Counted from the first letter of the stretch, positions 47,848-60,805 are shown. The stretch is 64,000 nucleotides of DNA from Margaritifera margaritifera (GCA_029931535.1 JAQPZY010001660.1:1203001-1267000); one strand, 5' to 3'. Notes: generated by a model from the letters alone, not told the origin. Translations and numbers: made by a program.

Positions 47848-48020
47848 AATTTAATCGATGAATCCAATGTATCCATGATATTTGCACTCATGGCATCTAT
47901 ATATATCATTTAATCGATGAATCCAATGTATCCATGATATTAGCACTCATGGCATCTATATGTCATTTAATCGATGAATCCAATGTATCCATGATATTTG
48001 CACTCATGACATCTATATAT
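47848..48020. repeat. About 57-59-bp minisatellite, 3 copies (in intron)
   Basis: Copies of TTTAATCGATGAATCCAATG, TATCCATGATATTTGCACTC and ATGGCATCTATATAT, lying in the last intron of the minus-strand gene. Confidence 0.9.
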
Positions 48021-48189
48021 TAGACATTAAGAGGAAATGTTTTAAAGAATTTTAAGGTCACATGAGCCCATGCTTTCCAAACCCCAGGAGTTCAATAATG
48101 CTCGCTGTTAAAGGAGGGAAGTATCGGAAGCAATTCTAAAGTTTACGAAACGCTTCAGAATTAGAGAACTGATGATGGTGATGTGATGA

Positions 48190-48213
48190 CAATGATGATG
48201 ATGATGATGATGA
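48190..48213. repeat. (GAT)n microsatellite
   Basis: About 7 GAT units within an imperfect GATGATG tract. Confidence 0.9.
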
Positions 48214-48459
48214 TATATTTTCGTATTTGTTAGTTACTGCAAAGGAGGACACGCTTACCTCTACTTTTTATATAGCATATATTTTTTGTTGGATGAAATA
48301 TTAATCCTGTTTTCGTATGCTCGACATCATGTGAGCCTGAAAATTGAAACTGGGAAAATTTGCTGACAGATGTCATCAGTTTAACAGGCTAAGTTGAGTT
48401 TGAAGGTCAGATAGTTTTTACTATATAAAGCTACTGTTAGACACGAATGATATTCTCAC

Positions 48460-48574
48460 CTTGCGAAGGCGCTGAAATAGTCTCACATCTGCCCTCAATA
48501 CAGAAATAAAGGCCGAGACAGGAACACTCGCTGTCAGCACTGCACGTCTTCGTGTCTATAATCTCACAATCGTT
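48460..48574 (-). CDS. Secreted-protein gene, cysteine-rich exon
   Basis: On the minus strand TTTCTTGTTGACAG (acceptor) precedes a 115-nt exon and GTGAGA (donor) follows. In phase 0 it encodes 38 residues with six cysteines spaced C-x7-C-x5-C-x1-C-x5-C-x4-C, e.g. TKTCSADSECSCLGLYFC. The spacing is reminiscent of small disulfide-rich (inhibitor-cystine-knot-like) modules, though the fourth-to-fifth gap is slightly longer than usual for that fold; no exact family is recognised. Entering phase 0 matches the donor at 56,393 and leaving phase 1 matches the last exon. Other exons in the 7.8-kb intron cannot be excluded. Confidence 0.6.
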
Positions 48575-49217
48575 CTGTCAACAAGAAAGAGAAGGCAATA
48601 TTTCAAATAAGACATACACTGCCGTATGACTTCATGGGCCTTCAGTTGTTTCTTTCCAATGGATTTAATCATTCTTTCTAACTTCTATTTATTATGAAAA
48701 TGTCATTTCTATGGGTCATTGGTGTTTTAATGGGCTACTTTTAGCAATCAATGGACAAAATGGACTATGGCCTTCACTGTTCCTATTTACTGTCACCAAT
48801 GGTTATATTTTCCTTTTCAAAGCCTGACGAACCGAAATTAGTGAAAAGACTGAATTAATCAATAAATCTGGATACAACAGAAAATAAAAAGTACAGTGAT
48901 GAATATTAAATATGTTTATATCCTTTGCTCGCACTCACAAAGAAAAGCTACTGAGTTCGTGAATTGAGACGACATGTAAAGTAAGATACATTTGGGTCAT
49001 CGTTAAAATATACAACGGCTGCCAAAACTAGTCATCGCAAGCATATACTTAATACACGATGTCCTTCGAATCAGGGTTTAAATGCTAAAATGATTACTGC
49101 AAGCAATTTTGTTCCTCTCTAAGGCTATGTAATTTTGCATCCAATTTGTAAGTTCTGACATATCGGATTTAGTAGACAATATTGGTTATAGCTCCGTAGC
49201 GAGTGACCCTGTGTCTT

Positions 49218-49218
<1 letters not shown>

Positions 49219-49251
<33 letters not shown>

Positions 49252-49269
49252 GAAGGGGGGGGGGGGGAG
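49219..49269. repeat. (GA)n plus G-rich tract
   Basis: GA repeats followed by a run of Gs. Confidence 0.9.
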
Positions 49270-49533
49270 GCAGAGAGAAAATTGTCTATGTCTGTATTTA
49301 AATGTATGCCAAAGCCTGAAGAACCTAAACTAGTGGTAAGATAGAATCAATCAATAAATCTGAATACAAAAGGAAAGTAAATTCTTAGAAATAGTCTGGA
49401 TGCAAGAGGAAAGGAAATCCTAGATGTCCTTTAGAAATGTCCCTTTTGTAAACTAGAAACCTACAATATAACAGTATATCTTCGCTAACCTTTGTGTTAT
49501 TTATTCAGACCCAAGCGACTATTTGCACCCCAG

Positions 49534-49749
49534 TCCTGTCTCAAGTGACAAATTGACCAATCCTGTCTCAAGTGACAAATTGACCAATCCTGTCTCAAGT
49601 GACAAATTGACCAATCCTGTCTCAAGTGACAAATTGACCAATCCTGTCTCAAGTGACAAATTGACCAATCCTGTCTCAAGTGACAAATTGACCAATCCTG
49701 TCTCAAGTGACAAATTGACCAATCCTGTCTCAAGTGACAAACTGACCTT
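49534..49749. repeat. 27-bp minisatellite, 8 copies, near perfect
   Basis: Eight copies of CCTGTCTCAAGTGACAAATT plus GACCAAT; seven are identical and the last has small changes. Because 27 is divisible by 3 it is open in frames on both strands, which makes spurious repeat ORFs. It lies in the long intron. Confidence 0.95.
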
Positions 49750-49754
49750 CTAAA

Positions 49755-52440
49755 GCCTTCTATATGTTTGAGCCTAAAAGAAACAAACACCAGACTATAA
49801 CGCTTTCATCCTAAACGTTTACCTATAAGAGTGAAAATGGCCAGGTATTTCAGAAAGACTTGCAAACGACAATAAATATCTTTTGCTATTAACATTTTTT
49901 GGAAAGTATGATCAAAAGTTTGGATTTTAAAAGAGTGATGCTTTTCTTTTTTTAGGTCAATATAGTCTGTACTTTTTTTCGAAAAGCAAATATTTTAATT
50001 AAATACCTATATCTCTGCTAGAATAATTCCTTTATTTATTTTTCGCAACTCCAGATATTTATAATAGGGGAAAAACTGATTCCATTGTAAACGAGTTCAG
50101 ATAGTTGCACTCCTCCTGATCATTGATGATGTGTTTTTGTCCTGCAGACAATGATATGTGTTGGAAACCTATTTCTGACATTTATTATTAAAGAATATAT
50201 TTGATTTTGGCTTGATTATTTTTTGAATGATCTACAAAATCTTCCGATTTCTATCCTAAAAATGAAAACTAAGGTGCTTAATACAGTTTTCCCAAATTTA
50301 TTGCACGAATTGGTGTTACACAACAATTATAATGCTCAGACGAACACTTGCCGCATTAATAATGTGCTAAGCCATTCTTAAAAGTAAAACGTTTTCATAA
50401 TTGATAATAGGAATTGTATAAACAATGATCAAATGTCTACTAAGTGGTCGTGAACGTGGATTTCTTTTGCAACTTGTAAATCATAACATTTTAGCGTTAA
50501 TAAATCTTTGAGAATTTATTATCAACAGAAGTACTAGCGCTATCAAATTTGAATAAATATACTATTATTAGGCAAATTTAGTTTTCTAGCAAAATTTGCA
50601 ATCTTTTTATCCTGGCTTATATGTTGTGATGCATTGTGTATGATAAGGTTCAGAACTTTTCTACACAGTCGTCCAGCACAGATAAATGACTTTTTGCTTA
50701 ATAAGAATGAAACTTCTGAATTGTCATTAACTTTCTTGATATTCGATCACAAATGTGACTAACTTTAGATTACATTATATCATACAAGACACCCTCACAA
50801 TTTCAGATATTTAGCAAAATGCATATTTCTCTTCACCGATAAGTACTGTCTCGAAAATAATTTCTAGCAGACTTATTTCTGGCGTGTAGTAAACCGATCT
50901 TTTGAGAAAGAGGTGCGTTACCTATGGATTCATATGCAAACAGCAACAAACTATGAAACTAATATAGAAATCGTAACAGAATTATATCTAAGAGCAGTTA
51001 TGATCATGTATCTATAATTAACAACAACTATTGAACAGACGTAATTACATATACCTTATGAGTTTTGGTCCACAAGACCTTAAACAAATCTGACACTTTA
51101 TTGTATTTGGAATATGACAATGTTATAAATCAAAATACAACATGCGTTAATAATATCTCTACCTGATGCTAATGATTAGGAGGAAAGAAAGACGCAGAGT
51201 CATGTATTAGAGTGGGATTTTGAAATATATATGTTGAACATTTAATTCAATTAGGAAAGTTTTATCAAAATTTGACGTAACGTTACAGTTGTGTAGTTTT
51301 CAACATGTTTGTCTCATTTTCATACTGGCTGGCTTGTTGTAATTTATAAACGATGAGTGAAGTTATAAAACTGATTTGCAATAGTATCTCAAGTAGTGTT
51401 GCAAGTAGATATTTTTTATGACAAATAATGCTTGACCCATCATAGGTCATAGTTTGGCCTTAAATACATGATACAGTTGACAACTTGTTTTTCAGAATCC
51501 TCTAGCAAAATTATATAACCGCACAACCTTTCGTCGATGCAATAAAAACTCGCGATTCTAATTCGTTTTCATGTGTACTTAAACAGGAAAAGTGATCAGA
51601 TTAACCTAGTGTATTCCATACAAGAATCACTATTTCAAATGAATTGCAAAATATTTAGTTGACAACGTCTATTTCTCTAAACATAATACTCCATAAAGTG
51701 ATATGAGCCACCAAGAATGCTAATTGAGCAAAGACCTCAGCGACTGATACACTGTGAGCTCAAAAAGGTTACAGGGTTAAGGTCAACCATTTCAATCATT
51801 ATTACTGGGTTTATGTCAACTATTTCAATTATTAATAATAATTTCGAGTCCTGATTAAGATTATATGTTGAATAGAATTATTTCTGGCATCGAATATTAG
51901 ACAATATGTCGACTTGTGGCATGAAATATTTATGGAAAGATATGCATAATTTGAAGAAACAAAATTTTTCTCTAAAAAGAAAACTGACGAGACTAATATA
52001 GCAGTTTTCCTAAAGTTATGAGAAGAGTTGGTTTAACGTTAAAGTCATATTGATAAGAACAAGTTCCTAGGTATATTTTCATTCTCTGGTTTATGAGCGT
52101 TTGCTAAACTAAGATAACTGATTGACAATATTGGAAGGTAGCCATGAACGTAAACTTTTGTGCGGACTAATTTAGAACCTGATCTTAAATCGACGCTAGT
52201 TATATCTGTAATGGGTGAAAAGTTTATCACTTTTCTTCATAGTCGTATTGCATAATAACATTCTTTTGAAACCTCACAAAACTGAATACATTTCATTTTC
52301 GTCGTTGGGCCAGGTATGTAACCAGCAAATGGCCAAAATATGCCATGTGAACTTTATTTCATATATTGAATATGTAATAATATTTTCATGTATCAAGGAA
52401 TACTTTTGTCATTCCAAATATGAACAGCTCCTAATTCTTA
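49755..52440. other. Long intron interior, no recognised exon
   Basis: AT-rich sequence between exons of the minus-strand gene. I looked for minus-strand exons with acceptor and donor and saw none that is convincing. Confidence 0.45.
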
Positions 52441-52454
52441 GAGAGCAAAAATGT

Positions 52455-52625
52455 ACACTATTGGGACCAAAATATTTGGCCGATTTATAGAGGTGACTAG
52501 TATACAGAGGTTTGATTAACATTACAGAGGCTTTATTGGAACCAGAATATGTCGCCAGCCTGCAGAAGGTGGCCGGGTTGCAGAGGAACTGGTCACTACC
52601 TATTTATCGGATCCAATATTTGGAC
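52455..52625. repeat. Dispersed repeat fragment (TTGGGACCAAAATATTTGGC family)
   Basis: Resembles 8,470-8,620 in inverted orientation; also contains internal repeats of the type TAGAGGTGACTAGTATACAG / CAGAAGGTGGCCGGGTTGCAG. Confidence 0.45.
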
Positions 52626-52629
52626 CATA

Positions 52630-53720
52630 CATGAACAATATATTAACTTGTAGCATCATTTTTGTATTGGAAATCTTGATTAAATCCAGATTTATATCAA
52701 AGAAGGACAGCTATTCGCATAAGAAAGAAGTTTCCAAAAATTATGTGCAGACATTGTGTTACACTGGATTTATTCTGTTCAGAAATATGCTTTAGTAGCA
52801 TGATCATAAACGACGGCAGGACAAGCTGCTGAGTGTCATACTAAAAAACGGTTCGTACAAACCAGCTGTGTATCTTCTCTAATATACACTGCACTGCAAA
52901 GGTTCCTTCACACAAAAAACCCCTTTATTTATTTGTTAAGATTAGTTTGAATTGTTTCAAACGAGAATTGACAAGTAACAGCGGAACGATTTTGTTAAAC
53001 TATGGCCTTTGATCAAAAGTTGAATTCATAAACAATCAACTCTGACAATATCCCTAAATTCTGTTTCAAGAAAGTAAAAATTCTCAACGGTAATTTAGAT
53101 TTTGCTTCTCGAAAATCTTTTAATTAAACAAATTAATTATTTTGCCAAATTCGCCTCGAAACTTTCAAATGATTTTCTTATCCTGGTTTTGTTTCAAATA
53201 GTAAATATGGATATTCTCGCTAATTTCAATGCAGGTATTTTGAAATAAAAAGTAAAATACATAAAATAAAAGGAAGCATTTTAAACATTGCTTTACAGCT
53301 TTATGGATTCATTGCCAGATTTTTAAGCAAACTATATTGTCTGAATCTTGTGTGGAAAAAAGCCCAGATTTATTGAAGAGATAGTTTGGATCAATAATCC
53401 CCGACTGGCGCTTACTGAGGGACCATCTGAAACAATTATCATTATGTAAAAAAAAAAGGATTAGCTTTAGTAAAAGGGGCGCAGAATAAACAAGACACAA
53501 TTACCTTGCACTGATATAATAAAATATAGCTATGCATCACAATAAAACACTCATCTTTACAATATCCTTGGCTAAACATGTAAACTCCAGAGAGGAAGCG
53601 AGGAGAAGGAATGCATTGTTTTAGTGTGTTCAGTGTATTGAATAAAATACACACCAGATTTATTTCCCAAAAGTCTAATTTCTACCTTTCCTTAGAACGA
53701 AACAATATATGATTATAAAA
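52630..53720. other. Long intron interior, no recognised exon
   Basis: Non-coding AT-rich sequence with only short ORFs and no splice-supported exon. Confidence 0.45.
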
Positions 53721-53726
53721 TAAAAT

Positions 53727-53783
53727 ATTATATTATATTATATTATATTATATTATATTATATTATATTATATTATATTATAT
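53727..53783. repeat. (TATAT)n pentanucleotide microsatellite
   Basis: About 11 units of TTATA/TATAT. Confidence 0.95.
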
Positions 53784-53789
53784 TTCATG

Positions 53790-55424
53790 AGAAAATATTG
53801 GCGTTATTTTAGTCATCTCTGCTGCAGTCGTTAGTCATAGTTAGTCATCTCTGCTGCAGTCGTCCACTCACAGTTTCAAGAATCTGCATCCACATCTAAG
53901 TTTTTTGTTCCACATAAAAATGCTTAGATAACGCTTGGAGGAATAATAATTATTATTAAATCTAAGAAACGCAAAAGTATTTTATCTGTTATCAACAATC
54001 AAATGCGGAGACGAACAAAAGATAACTATTTATAAAATACTCAATAAGTATAGTGGAAACTTAACAGGGGTAACCACAGTTTCGTACTAAAGAAGAAAAG
54101 AGCGCTTCCGCGTATATGGAGTGTCCCCTACATACAATTTGATAGCTATTTGAAGTTGAACCTTACTTTCAGTAGTTATGGCTTTTTTTCTTGCATTAAC
54201 ACGTTTTTTTTTTTCCTAATCTTAATTTCACTGACTACTGCGTCACACTTCAGGTTGTTTTGAGACCGCAGATAACATTCAACCACCATCTTTGAACAAA
54301 GTACATAAATTCTGAACCTTTTGCCCATTATGCACCGCGCTAATGTGACGCTATAACCCAATCACTGCAATTAAGCTTGGAATTTCCAAAGTAGCCGTTA
54401 TTAGGACGATGTCATTGTTGTGAGAATGACGTTTCTGACTAACCAGTCTGGGAACAGAGACTTTCCTAGTTACCGATCTATGACACTGGCTTGCCAATTT
54501 AGGCTGCTAACAGTGAAAATCTTAATATGAAATTACGATACACAGTTATTATTTTCACATAAACGTAAAATGAGTTGCAAGTGTGCGACATAAGAGGCTA
54601 TTTTCCCCCTTATTACGTAATAGTAACTAAAGTGCTAGGTTTGTCTCTGGGGCAGAATGTTGAAAATACACTTGGTACCATGTATGACAATACAATGCAA
54701 GTTTTATGACCTCGTTATCATTCACAGAAGTTTCGTAAAATTTGCACCATAAACCCCAAATTTCATTTGATGTACGTATTAATATTTTCATTTTAATTTT
54801 AAAGAAAATGTTGTGAGATGGAAAGAGGTAGGTCTGGTTATCAAAGTTCAAACGATTGGTCAAATTGCTGGTTATAAGTTATCAAAAACCTGGGAAATTA
54901 ATACCTCAACAATCCGAACCTCTGGCACAAATACACGGCGAAAGTAAGAGTTGCAATCGATGTTCGAACATCCGCTAACAACACATATTATTCTAGAGAA
55001 GTTTTATCTCCAATTTACGTGTCTTGGCACTATGGTATTAGAAAAGCATTGAAGGTTTCTATTGATAGAAACGGTAAAACAGTTCGCTTGTAGGTGCTTT
55101 TAGCTAAATGTCCAAAAGTTCGAAAAAGATCTATTCAAAGAACCGTGCAGGGATTAAGCAGATTGACTGATTTATTTACTTGGGGATACTGACATCCAGA
55201 AATGTGGATCACTGTAGTTGCACAAGGCTGTTGAATTTATTTAGCTTGTACTTATTTTATTGCCATAAATGTAGACTAATGGAGTAGGGCTACAAGTTCT
55301 CACAACTTCGAATAATCCCTTCCCCTACCCCATCGATTATAAGTTTACATGGATAGCGGCACAAAATTAATATGGTTTCATACGTATATATCTAAATATA
55401 CACGATTCAAATAACAAGTGCAAG

Positions 55425-55425
<1 letters not shown>
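53790..55425. other. Long intron interior, no recognised exon
   Basis: Includes a two-copy repeat of TAGTCATCTCTGCTGCAGTCG (53,811-53,862). Nothing else recognised. Confidence 0.45.

Positions 55426-55427
<2 letters not shown>

Positions 55428-55519
<92 letters not shown>
55428..55519. repeat. (TA)n/(GA)n compound microsatellite
   Basis: About 26 TA units followed by about 19 GA units. Confidence 0.95.
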
Positions 55520-55522
<3 letters not shown>

Positions 55523-55935
55523 TGATTACGTAAATGAAATCAGAGATGAATAAATTAATGATCGTGGCAGATAGTAGACAAGAATACATACACCCAAAAA
55601 AATACACAAGACAATCAATAGGTAAGAATAAGTTAGTGGATAAATTTAATTTAGAATAATCCTTAATTATATAAACATTTCATCGATTGATTCGGTGGTG
55701 ATGAATTGATTAATTCTGATGGTGCTGGATTGATTGATTCATTTTGATGTTTTATGGATTGGTAGATCTTACAAATCTTTAACAGTGGAAAATAGTGTTG
55801 CATTCACAATAGAATTTGAGCGACGTGAAATTTTATTTGAAGTAAGAATTTGTTACCATTTAACTATCTATCTTGTAGAAAACTGCATACAAAAACCGAT
55901 GGGTCAATTGCAGAGCATGATTCAAGATGATTTGA

Positions 55936-56095
55936 AAGTATGCAAGAAATGCTCACCATGCTCTGGATTTAACCTTGAAAGTATGCATGAAGTGCTCACC
56001 ATGCTCTGGATTTAACCTTGAAAGTATGCATGAAGTGCTCAACATGCTCTGGATTTAACCTTGAAAGTATGCATGAAGTGCTCACCATACTCTGA
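55936..56095 (+). repeat. 43-bp minisatellite, about 3.7 copies
   Basis: Unit with GAAAGTATGCATGAAGTGCT, CACCATGCTCTGGATTTAAC and CTT, highly similar copies, in the first long intron. Confidence 0.93.
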
Positions 56096-56392
56096 ACTTA
56101 ATCGCTAAAACGATCTCAAAGAGACAGATTTTCATTATCTGTATGCACTGGTATCTCCAGTAAACCTTTTAAGAACGAAATGTGAGAGATTGAATTCAAG
56201 TTTGATGATGAGGAAAAACATTGGGAAAATATCAAGGAAAATAAATTCTGAAAATGGTGTTTTTTAGGCAAAAATGCCAAAGGGATAAACATAAAACATT
56301 CATAGTCCCATTTTTCTATACTTACTATATTTTAATTGATTTGTTGAATATGAATTATGAAGTATTGTACTCAAAAAGGGATATTAACTTAC

Positions 56393-57975
56393 CGTATCGC
56401 TATCAAATGACCCTTCCCTTTGCGACGGAAGATTTTGTGGATTTCCAATTTCGGTATTAGGTGGAAACGAGGTAACTGACAAGTCAAACTTATTTGTGTC
56501 AAATCCAAAGTGAGGCTCGGTGTCTGTCCTTGGAACGGTATGAAAAGGATCACTTTGTCTGCTAGATGCAAAATATCCTTTTTCAGGGATGTTACGATCA
56601 CTGGAATATATACCTAAATTAGCGTCTCTCAATTCATTTAAAACTTTAAGAAATGAAGGTTTATTGGGTTCAAATGTTTCTTGTGTCTTTTCTTTTTGAT
56701 TTTCAGCGTTAACATCGTCAATAATTCCTCCATTTGCTGCTTTGATTCTGTTCATGGAATTTGACGATGAAGGATCCATCCATGATGGCAAATCTGCATT
56801 CATTATTAAGCCGTCCTCTGTTTGTGAGTGTGAGCTTTTACTACTTTGAGTACTGAGTCTACTAGTTCCAGAAAAATCCAAGGCAGTTCCAATTTTAAAG
56901 GGGTCTTCCTCTAAACGTTTCGTGTGTACCTCACCTGCAGTCCAATGTCTTCTATTGGCACTTAGGTCCAAATATTGGTCTAAAGCATCTACTATACGAT
57001 CCTCGTTTGTACTGGAACTATTTGACTTATCTTTGTCCGCATCATTTGGTAGGATATCCATATTTTCAGTCAACTCAGTACTGACAGAACTTGGCGTTGC
57101 TAAAGTTTCTTGTTCTTTATTCATGACATTGAGCAGTGAGTTCAGTTTTCTCGCATACTTTCCATGAACATTGAATACCGGTCTATCGTTTCTTTCTTCC
57201 TTTAAATCCGAAAGAAAGGGGTCCTCAGTTGGAATCCCTGAGTCATATGTATCTTTTGTATTCCAATTTGGGATACCGAGATCATCGTTGACTTTTGGAA
57301 ACCTCAAACGTGATGAAAATAATGATCTTCCAGGTGGTGCCAAGAGAGACATTCTGAACTCAAAAGGATTTAAAGTATTAAGTGTACTTGGGTTTGACCT
57401 ATAACGGCTCTGGTATATATTCCTCGGAAAGAAGCTAGGAGTGCGTAACGATTTCATTATGCCTTTGCTAAATTCTTTGTATTTAAGTAAGGGATTTGAT
57501 AAGAGATTTACTCTACTGTTTCGTAACCCCATTGCATCGGAGTCTATACGTCTATTGATAGATCCTATATCTGTTTGAGATCCTACGTTGGCTTTTAAAG
57601 GATCTTTTCTTTGATCAACATGGCTGTGGTAAAGATACCCCCTGGGATCACTTGTCTTGGACGTTTGAGTCAATCCGTCTTCAGTATGTGGAAAAAGTGG
57701 CATGTCCTCTGGATGCCAATAGCTTGCATGGTCAGACTCTCCAAATCCTGTTCTTGTAAATGTCGGTATCGACAAGTAATTCCTTCTAAATGTATCTGTG
57801 TATCCTGGAAATTTATTTTGTTTGTGAGAAGGGAATGTATTATCTCCATCTCCAGCAACAGTTGGAACTATGTGTCTTGAGAAAAATGAAAGTGAGGTAG
57901 TCAACTGAATGAAAAATGTCGATACAATGTACAACACTGTTGATAGGAGCATGGCGAGTTATGTTCTTATTCAAC
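56393..57975 (-). CDS. Secreted-protein gene, large 5' coding exon
   Basis: The only long, clearly host-like coding frame: 520 codons from ATG 57,952. The exon begins at 57,975 after a T-tract and TTGCAG acceptor, so a 5' untranslated exon must lie upstream, and it ends ACG with GTAAGT (donor) at 56,392-56,387, phase 0. The protein starts MLLSTVLYIVSTFFIQLTTS, a strong signal peptide, so it should enter the secretory pathway. The rest is hydrophilic, rich in Ser, Asp, Asn, Thr and Pro and low in Cys, with several dibasic sites (INRRID, HTKRLE, ANRRHW). It looks largely disordered, with no recognised domain. Joined to the exons at 48,460-48,574 and 47,745-47,812 by phase, it would give a product of about 580 residues with a Cys-rich C-terminal module. 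It could be an extracellular matrix, mucus or propeptide-like protein; I do not recognise it. Confidence 0.8.
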
Positions 57976-58087
57976 CTGCAAAAAAAAAAAAAATGAAATA
58001 GAACATTTCAGTCACAGTATGTCCTCTCTCAGTGATAGGTTTTATATTTTTTCTCACTATAATCACAAGCGTTATACAACTTTTCCA

Positions 58088-58906
58088 AGTTTAAATTATT
58101 TTCGCAATTGCCCCATACTAACACGAGGCATGATTTATGATAATTGTTCGTAATATCTAATCCCTCTACTTTCTGCGAGATCACATTTTTGCGATTCTTG
58201 CTACTTTGCGAAATTGACCAAGGGCTTCTTTCAACCTTTTTTTCTTTCTTTTCTTTTTCTTTTTTTTTTTTTATTTGAGGGGAGTGGGGTGGGAGGTCAA
58301 AACGTACTTTCTTCGTAATCATTCAAATTGAGGAGAGGGATGCACCAGATTGGATCGACTACATATCCTCATGCTGAATGCACATATAAAGACCAGACCC
58401 ACATATCACCAACATGTTTTCCAGTTTGAGTCTAGACCTGAGATATTCGATTGGTCACACTTCAGATAGACTGAATTTTATTTAAGAGTTACTGGATTTG
58501 ACTCTTGCGTTTGTCTGTACAAATGTCCTTTTGGTGAAATATGGGTGAGTCTGAAATTAAGCCCAGGTATTAGAACTGGACGTAAGTGCTGCGAAGCGCT
58601 GATTTAGCTACCGGGCTACAAAGCCGGACCGTCAACATGCAAGGATATGAAATAGCTGTGACTTTAAATTTTATATTCCAGACAAAATACATCTAAAACG
58701 GTTATGTAGTATGTTTTATTCAGCGCTATGGTGCTTTCTCTCTGTCTCACTTTTTCTTGAAATTAAAATGTACAGAATGAAGAGTCGCGATTTTACAAGG
58801 TCTGATTGTATTCATTCCAAAATCTGACTTGTATTACGACTTGGCCCATTTTTACATTAATTGTAGTCAAGCTATAATTTTCTTTGCCTGACTCATCCCA
58901 TAAATA
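58088..58906. repeat. 819-bp duplicated segment, copy 1
   Basis: Almost identical to 61,041-61,859, same length and orientation. It starts AGTTTAAATTATT and ends CATCCCATAAATA. It lies just upstream of the minus-strand gene and may include its promoter or 5' exon. It contains a tRNA-like stretch on the minus strand (about 58,560-58,625: GGTAGCTAAATCAGCG ... CCAGTTCTAATACC). Confidence 0.92.
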
Positions 58907-58909
58907 ACA

Positions 58910-59425
58910 TCTTATACCGAAAATTACCACTAATGCAAGACAAGCCTTCAAAAAATTAATACTATCCCTACCAATTGTCTGCTCTCTCTCTCTCTCTCTC
59001 TCTCTTATATTTTGGATGAACCTTTTTTAAATTTTACATTTCTCCAGGCGAAATAATATTCTTAACACCATTTAATTAACTTGTCATAGCATAATTGCAT
59101 AAAATATCTCCGATTCTAGACTAAAAGGAGACATAACATTAGATATAAATCCTTCCAGGGAACATGGGAGCCAATTAAAAGAATCTGGGAGTCAAACCAG
59201 AACAAATCTATTATTTCTTGATACCTCCGGATACAAATTACAGCATCCTAATTTGCAATACTTTGAACATGATGCCAAACGTAAGTGCGGGGAAACGTAA
59301 AGTTTTGTCTTGAATGTCAGTTTGATTGATACTCAGCTTTCTCATAGGAATGTTTTTTTTATATTTCAAATGAAATGTGCTTTTAAATCTGTGCTCAGTT
59401 TTACATTTTAATTGAAATATGTTCC
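58910..59425. other. Intergenic, no recognised gene
   Basis: Contains a short (CT)n tract (58,982-59,004); otherwise nothing recognised. Confidence 0.5.
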
Positions 59426-59429
59426 TATA

Positions 59430-60487
59430 TGATACTGTTAATTAGAGATATCTTCCTATGTAATATTGTACATTAGAGAAACCTTCCTATATAATACTGT
59501 ACATTAGAGATATCTTCCTATATAATACTGTGCATTAGAGATATCTCCCTATATAATACTGTACATTATAGATATCTTCCAATATAATACTGTACATTAT
59601 AGATATCTCCCTATAAAATACTGTACATTAGAGATATCTCCCTATATAATACTGTACATTATAGATATATTCCAATATACTGTACATTAGAGATATTTTC
59701 CTATGTAATATAGTACATTAGAGAAACCTTCCTATACAATACTGTACATTAGAGATATCTCCCTATATAATACTGTACATTATAGATATATTCTAATATA
59801 CTGTACATTAGAGATATCTTCCGATATAATACTGTACATTAGAGATATCTTCCTAAATAATACTGTACATTGTAGATATCTCCCTATATAATACTGTACA
59901 TTAGAGATATCTCCCTATATAATACTGTACATTATAGATATATTCTAATATACTGTACATTAGAGATATCTTCCGATATAATACTGTACATTAGAGATAT
60001 CTTCCTATATAATACTGTACATTGTAGATATCTCCCTATATAATACTGTACATTAGAGATATCTCCCTATATAATACTGTACATTATATATATATTTTAA
60101 TATACTGTACATTAGAGATGTCTTCCTATATAATACTGTGCATTAGAGATATCTTCCAATATACTGTACATTAGAGATATCTTCCAATATATTGTACATT
60201 AAATATATCTTTATATATAATACTGTACATTAGAGATATCTTCCTATATAATACTGTGCATTAGAGATATCTTCCAATATGCTGTACATTAGAGATTTCT
60301 AGCTATATAATACTGTATATTAGAGATATCGTCCAATATAGTGTACATTAGAGACATCTTCCTATATAATACTTGTACATTAGAGATATCTTCCTATATA
60401 ATATTGTACATTAGAGATATCTCCCTATATAATACTGTGCATTGGAGATATCTTTCTATCTTATGCTGTACATTAGAGATATTTACA
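59430..60487 (+). repeat. About 31-bp satellite-like array, over 30 copies
   Basis: Unit of the form GTACATTAGAGATATCTTCC plus TATATAATACT, with variants (TCCC for TTCC, TATAGATA for TAGAGATA, shortened copies lacking TATAATA). Shared variants between distant units (e.g. ATTATAGATATATTC followed by a shortened unit) suggest higher-order duplication. Confidence 0.95.
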
Positions 60488-60489
60488 AA

Positions 60490-60805
60490 ACTTGAACATT
60501 TTAGATCCATTCCTTATCAAGAATTAGAATGAACAAATTCAGAATTTAATAATTTTAAATGTAAGCTTACAAAATCATGTGATAAAAACCAATCGATCTA
60601 TAAATTATATTTACAATATTCTAATCATGTTAAACTCATGGCGAGTATTGACGGAATTGGCAACTATGTGCTTCATGCTACTTAAATATGACGATGAACA
60701 ATTAGTTATTAATTTGATATGTATTATTACCTAGACTCTGAAATATTATCAATCTGAATGCCTTGTTTGAAAGCGGTTCATAACAAAAACTCACGACTCT
60801 TGTTA
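60490..60805. other. Intergenic, no recognised gene
   Basis: AT-rich, nothing recognised. Confidence 0.5.

Noticed and set aside
49497..49790. Repeat-encoded ORFs on both strands across 49.5-49.75 kb
   Set aside because: They exist only because a 27-bp minisatellite lacks stops in several frames; there is no start context, splice sites or domain.
59430..60487. CRISPR-like array
   Set aside because: Units are contiguous degenerate tandem repeats without unique spacers, in an animal genome.
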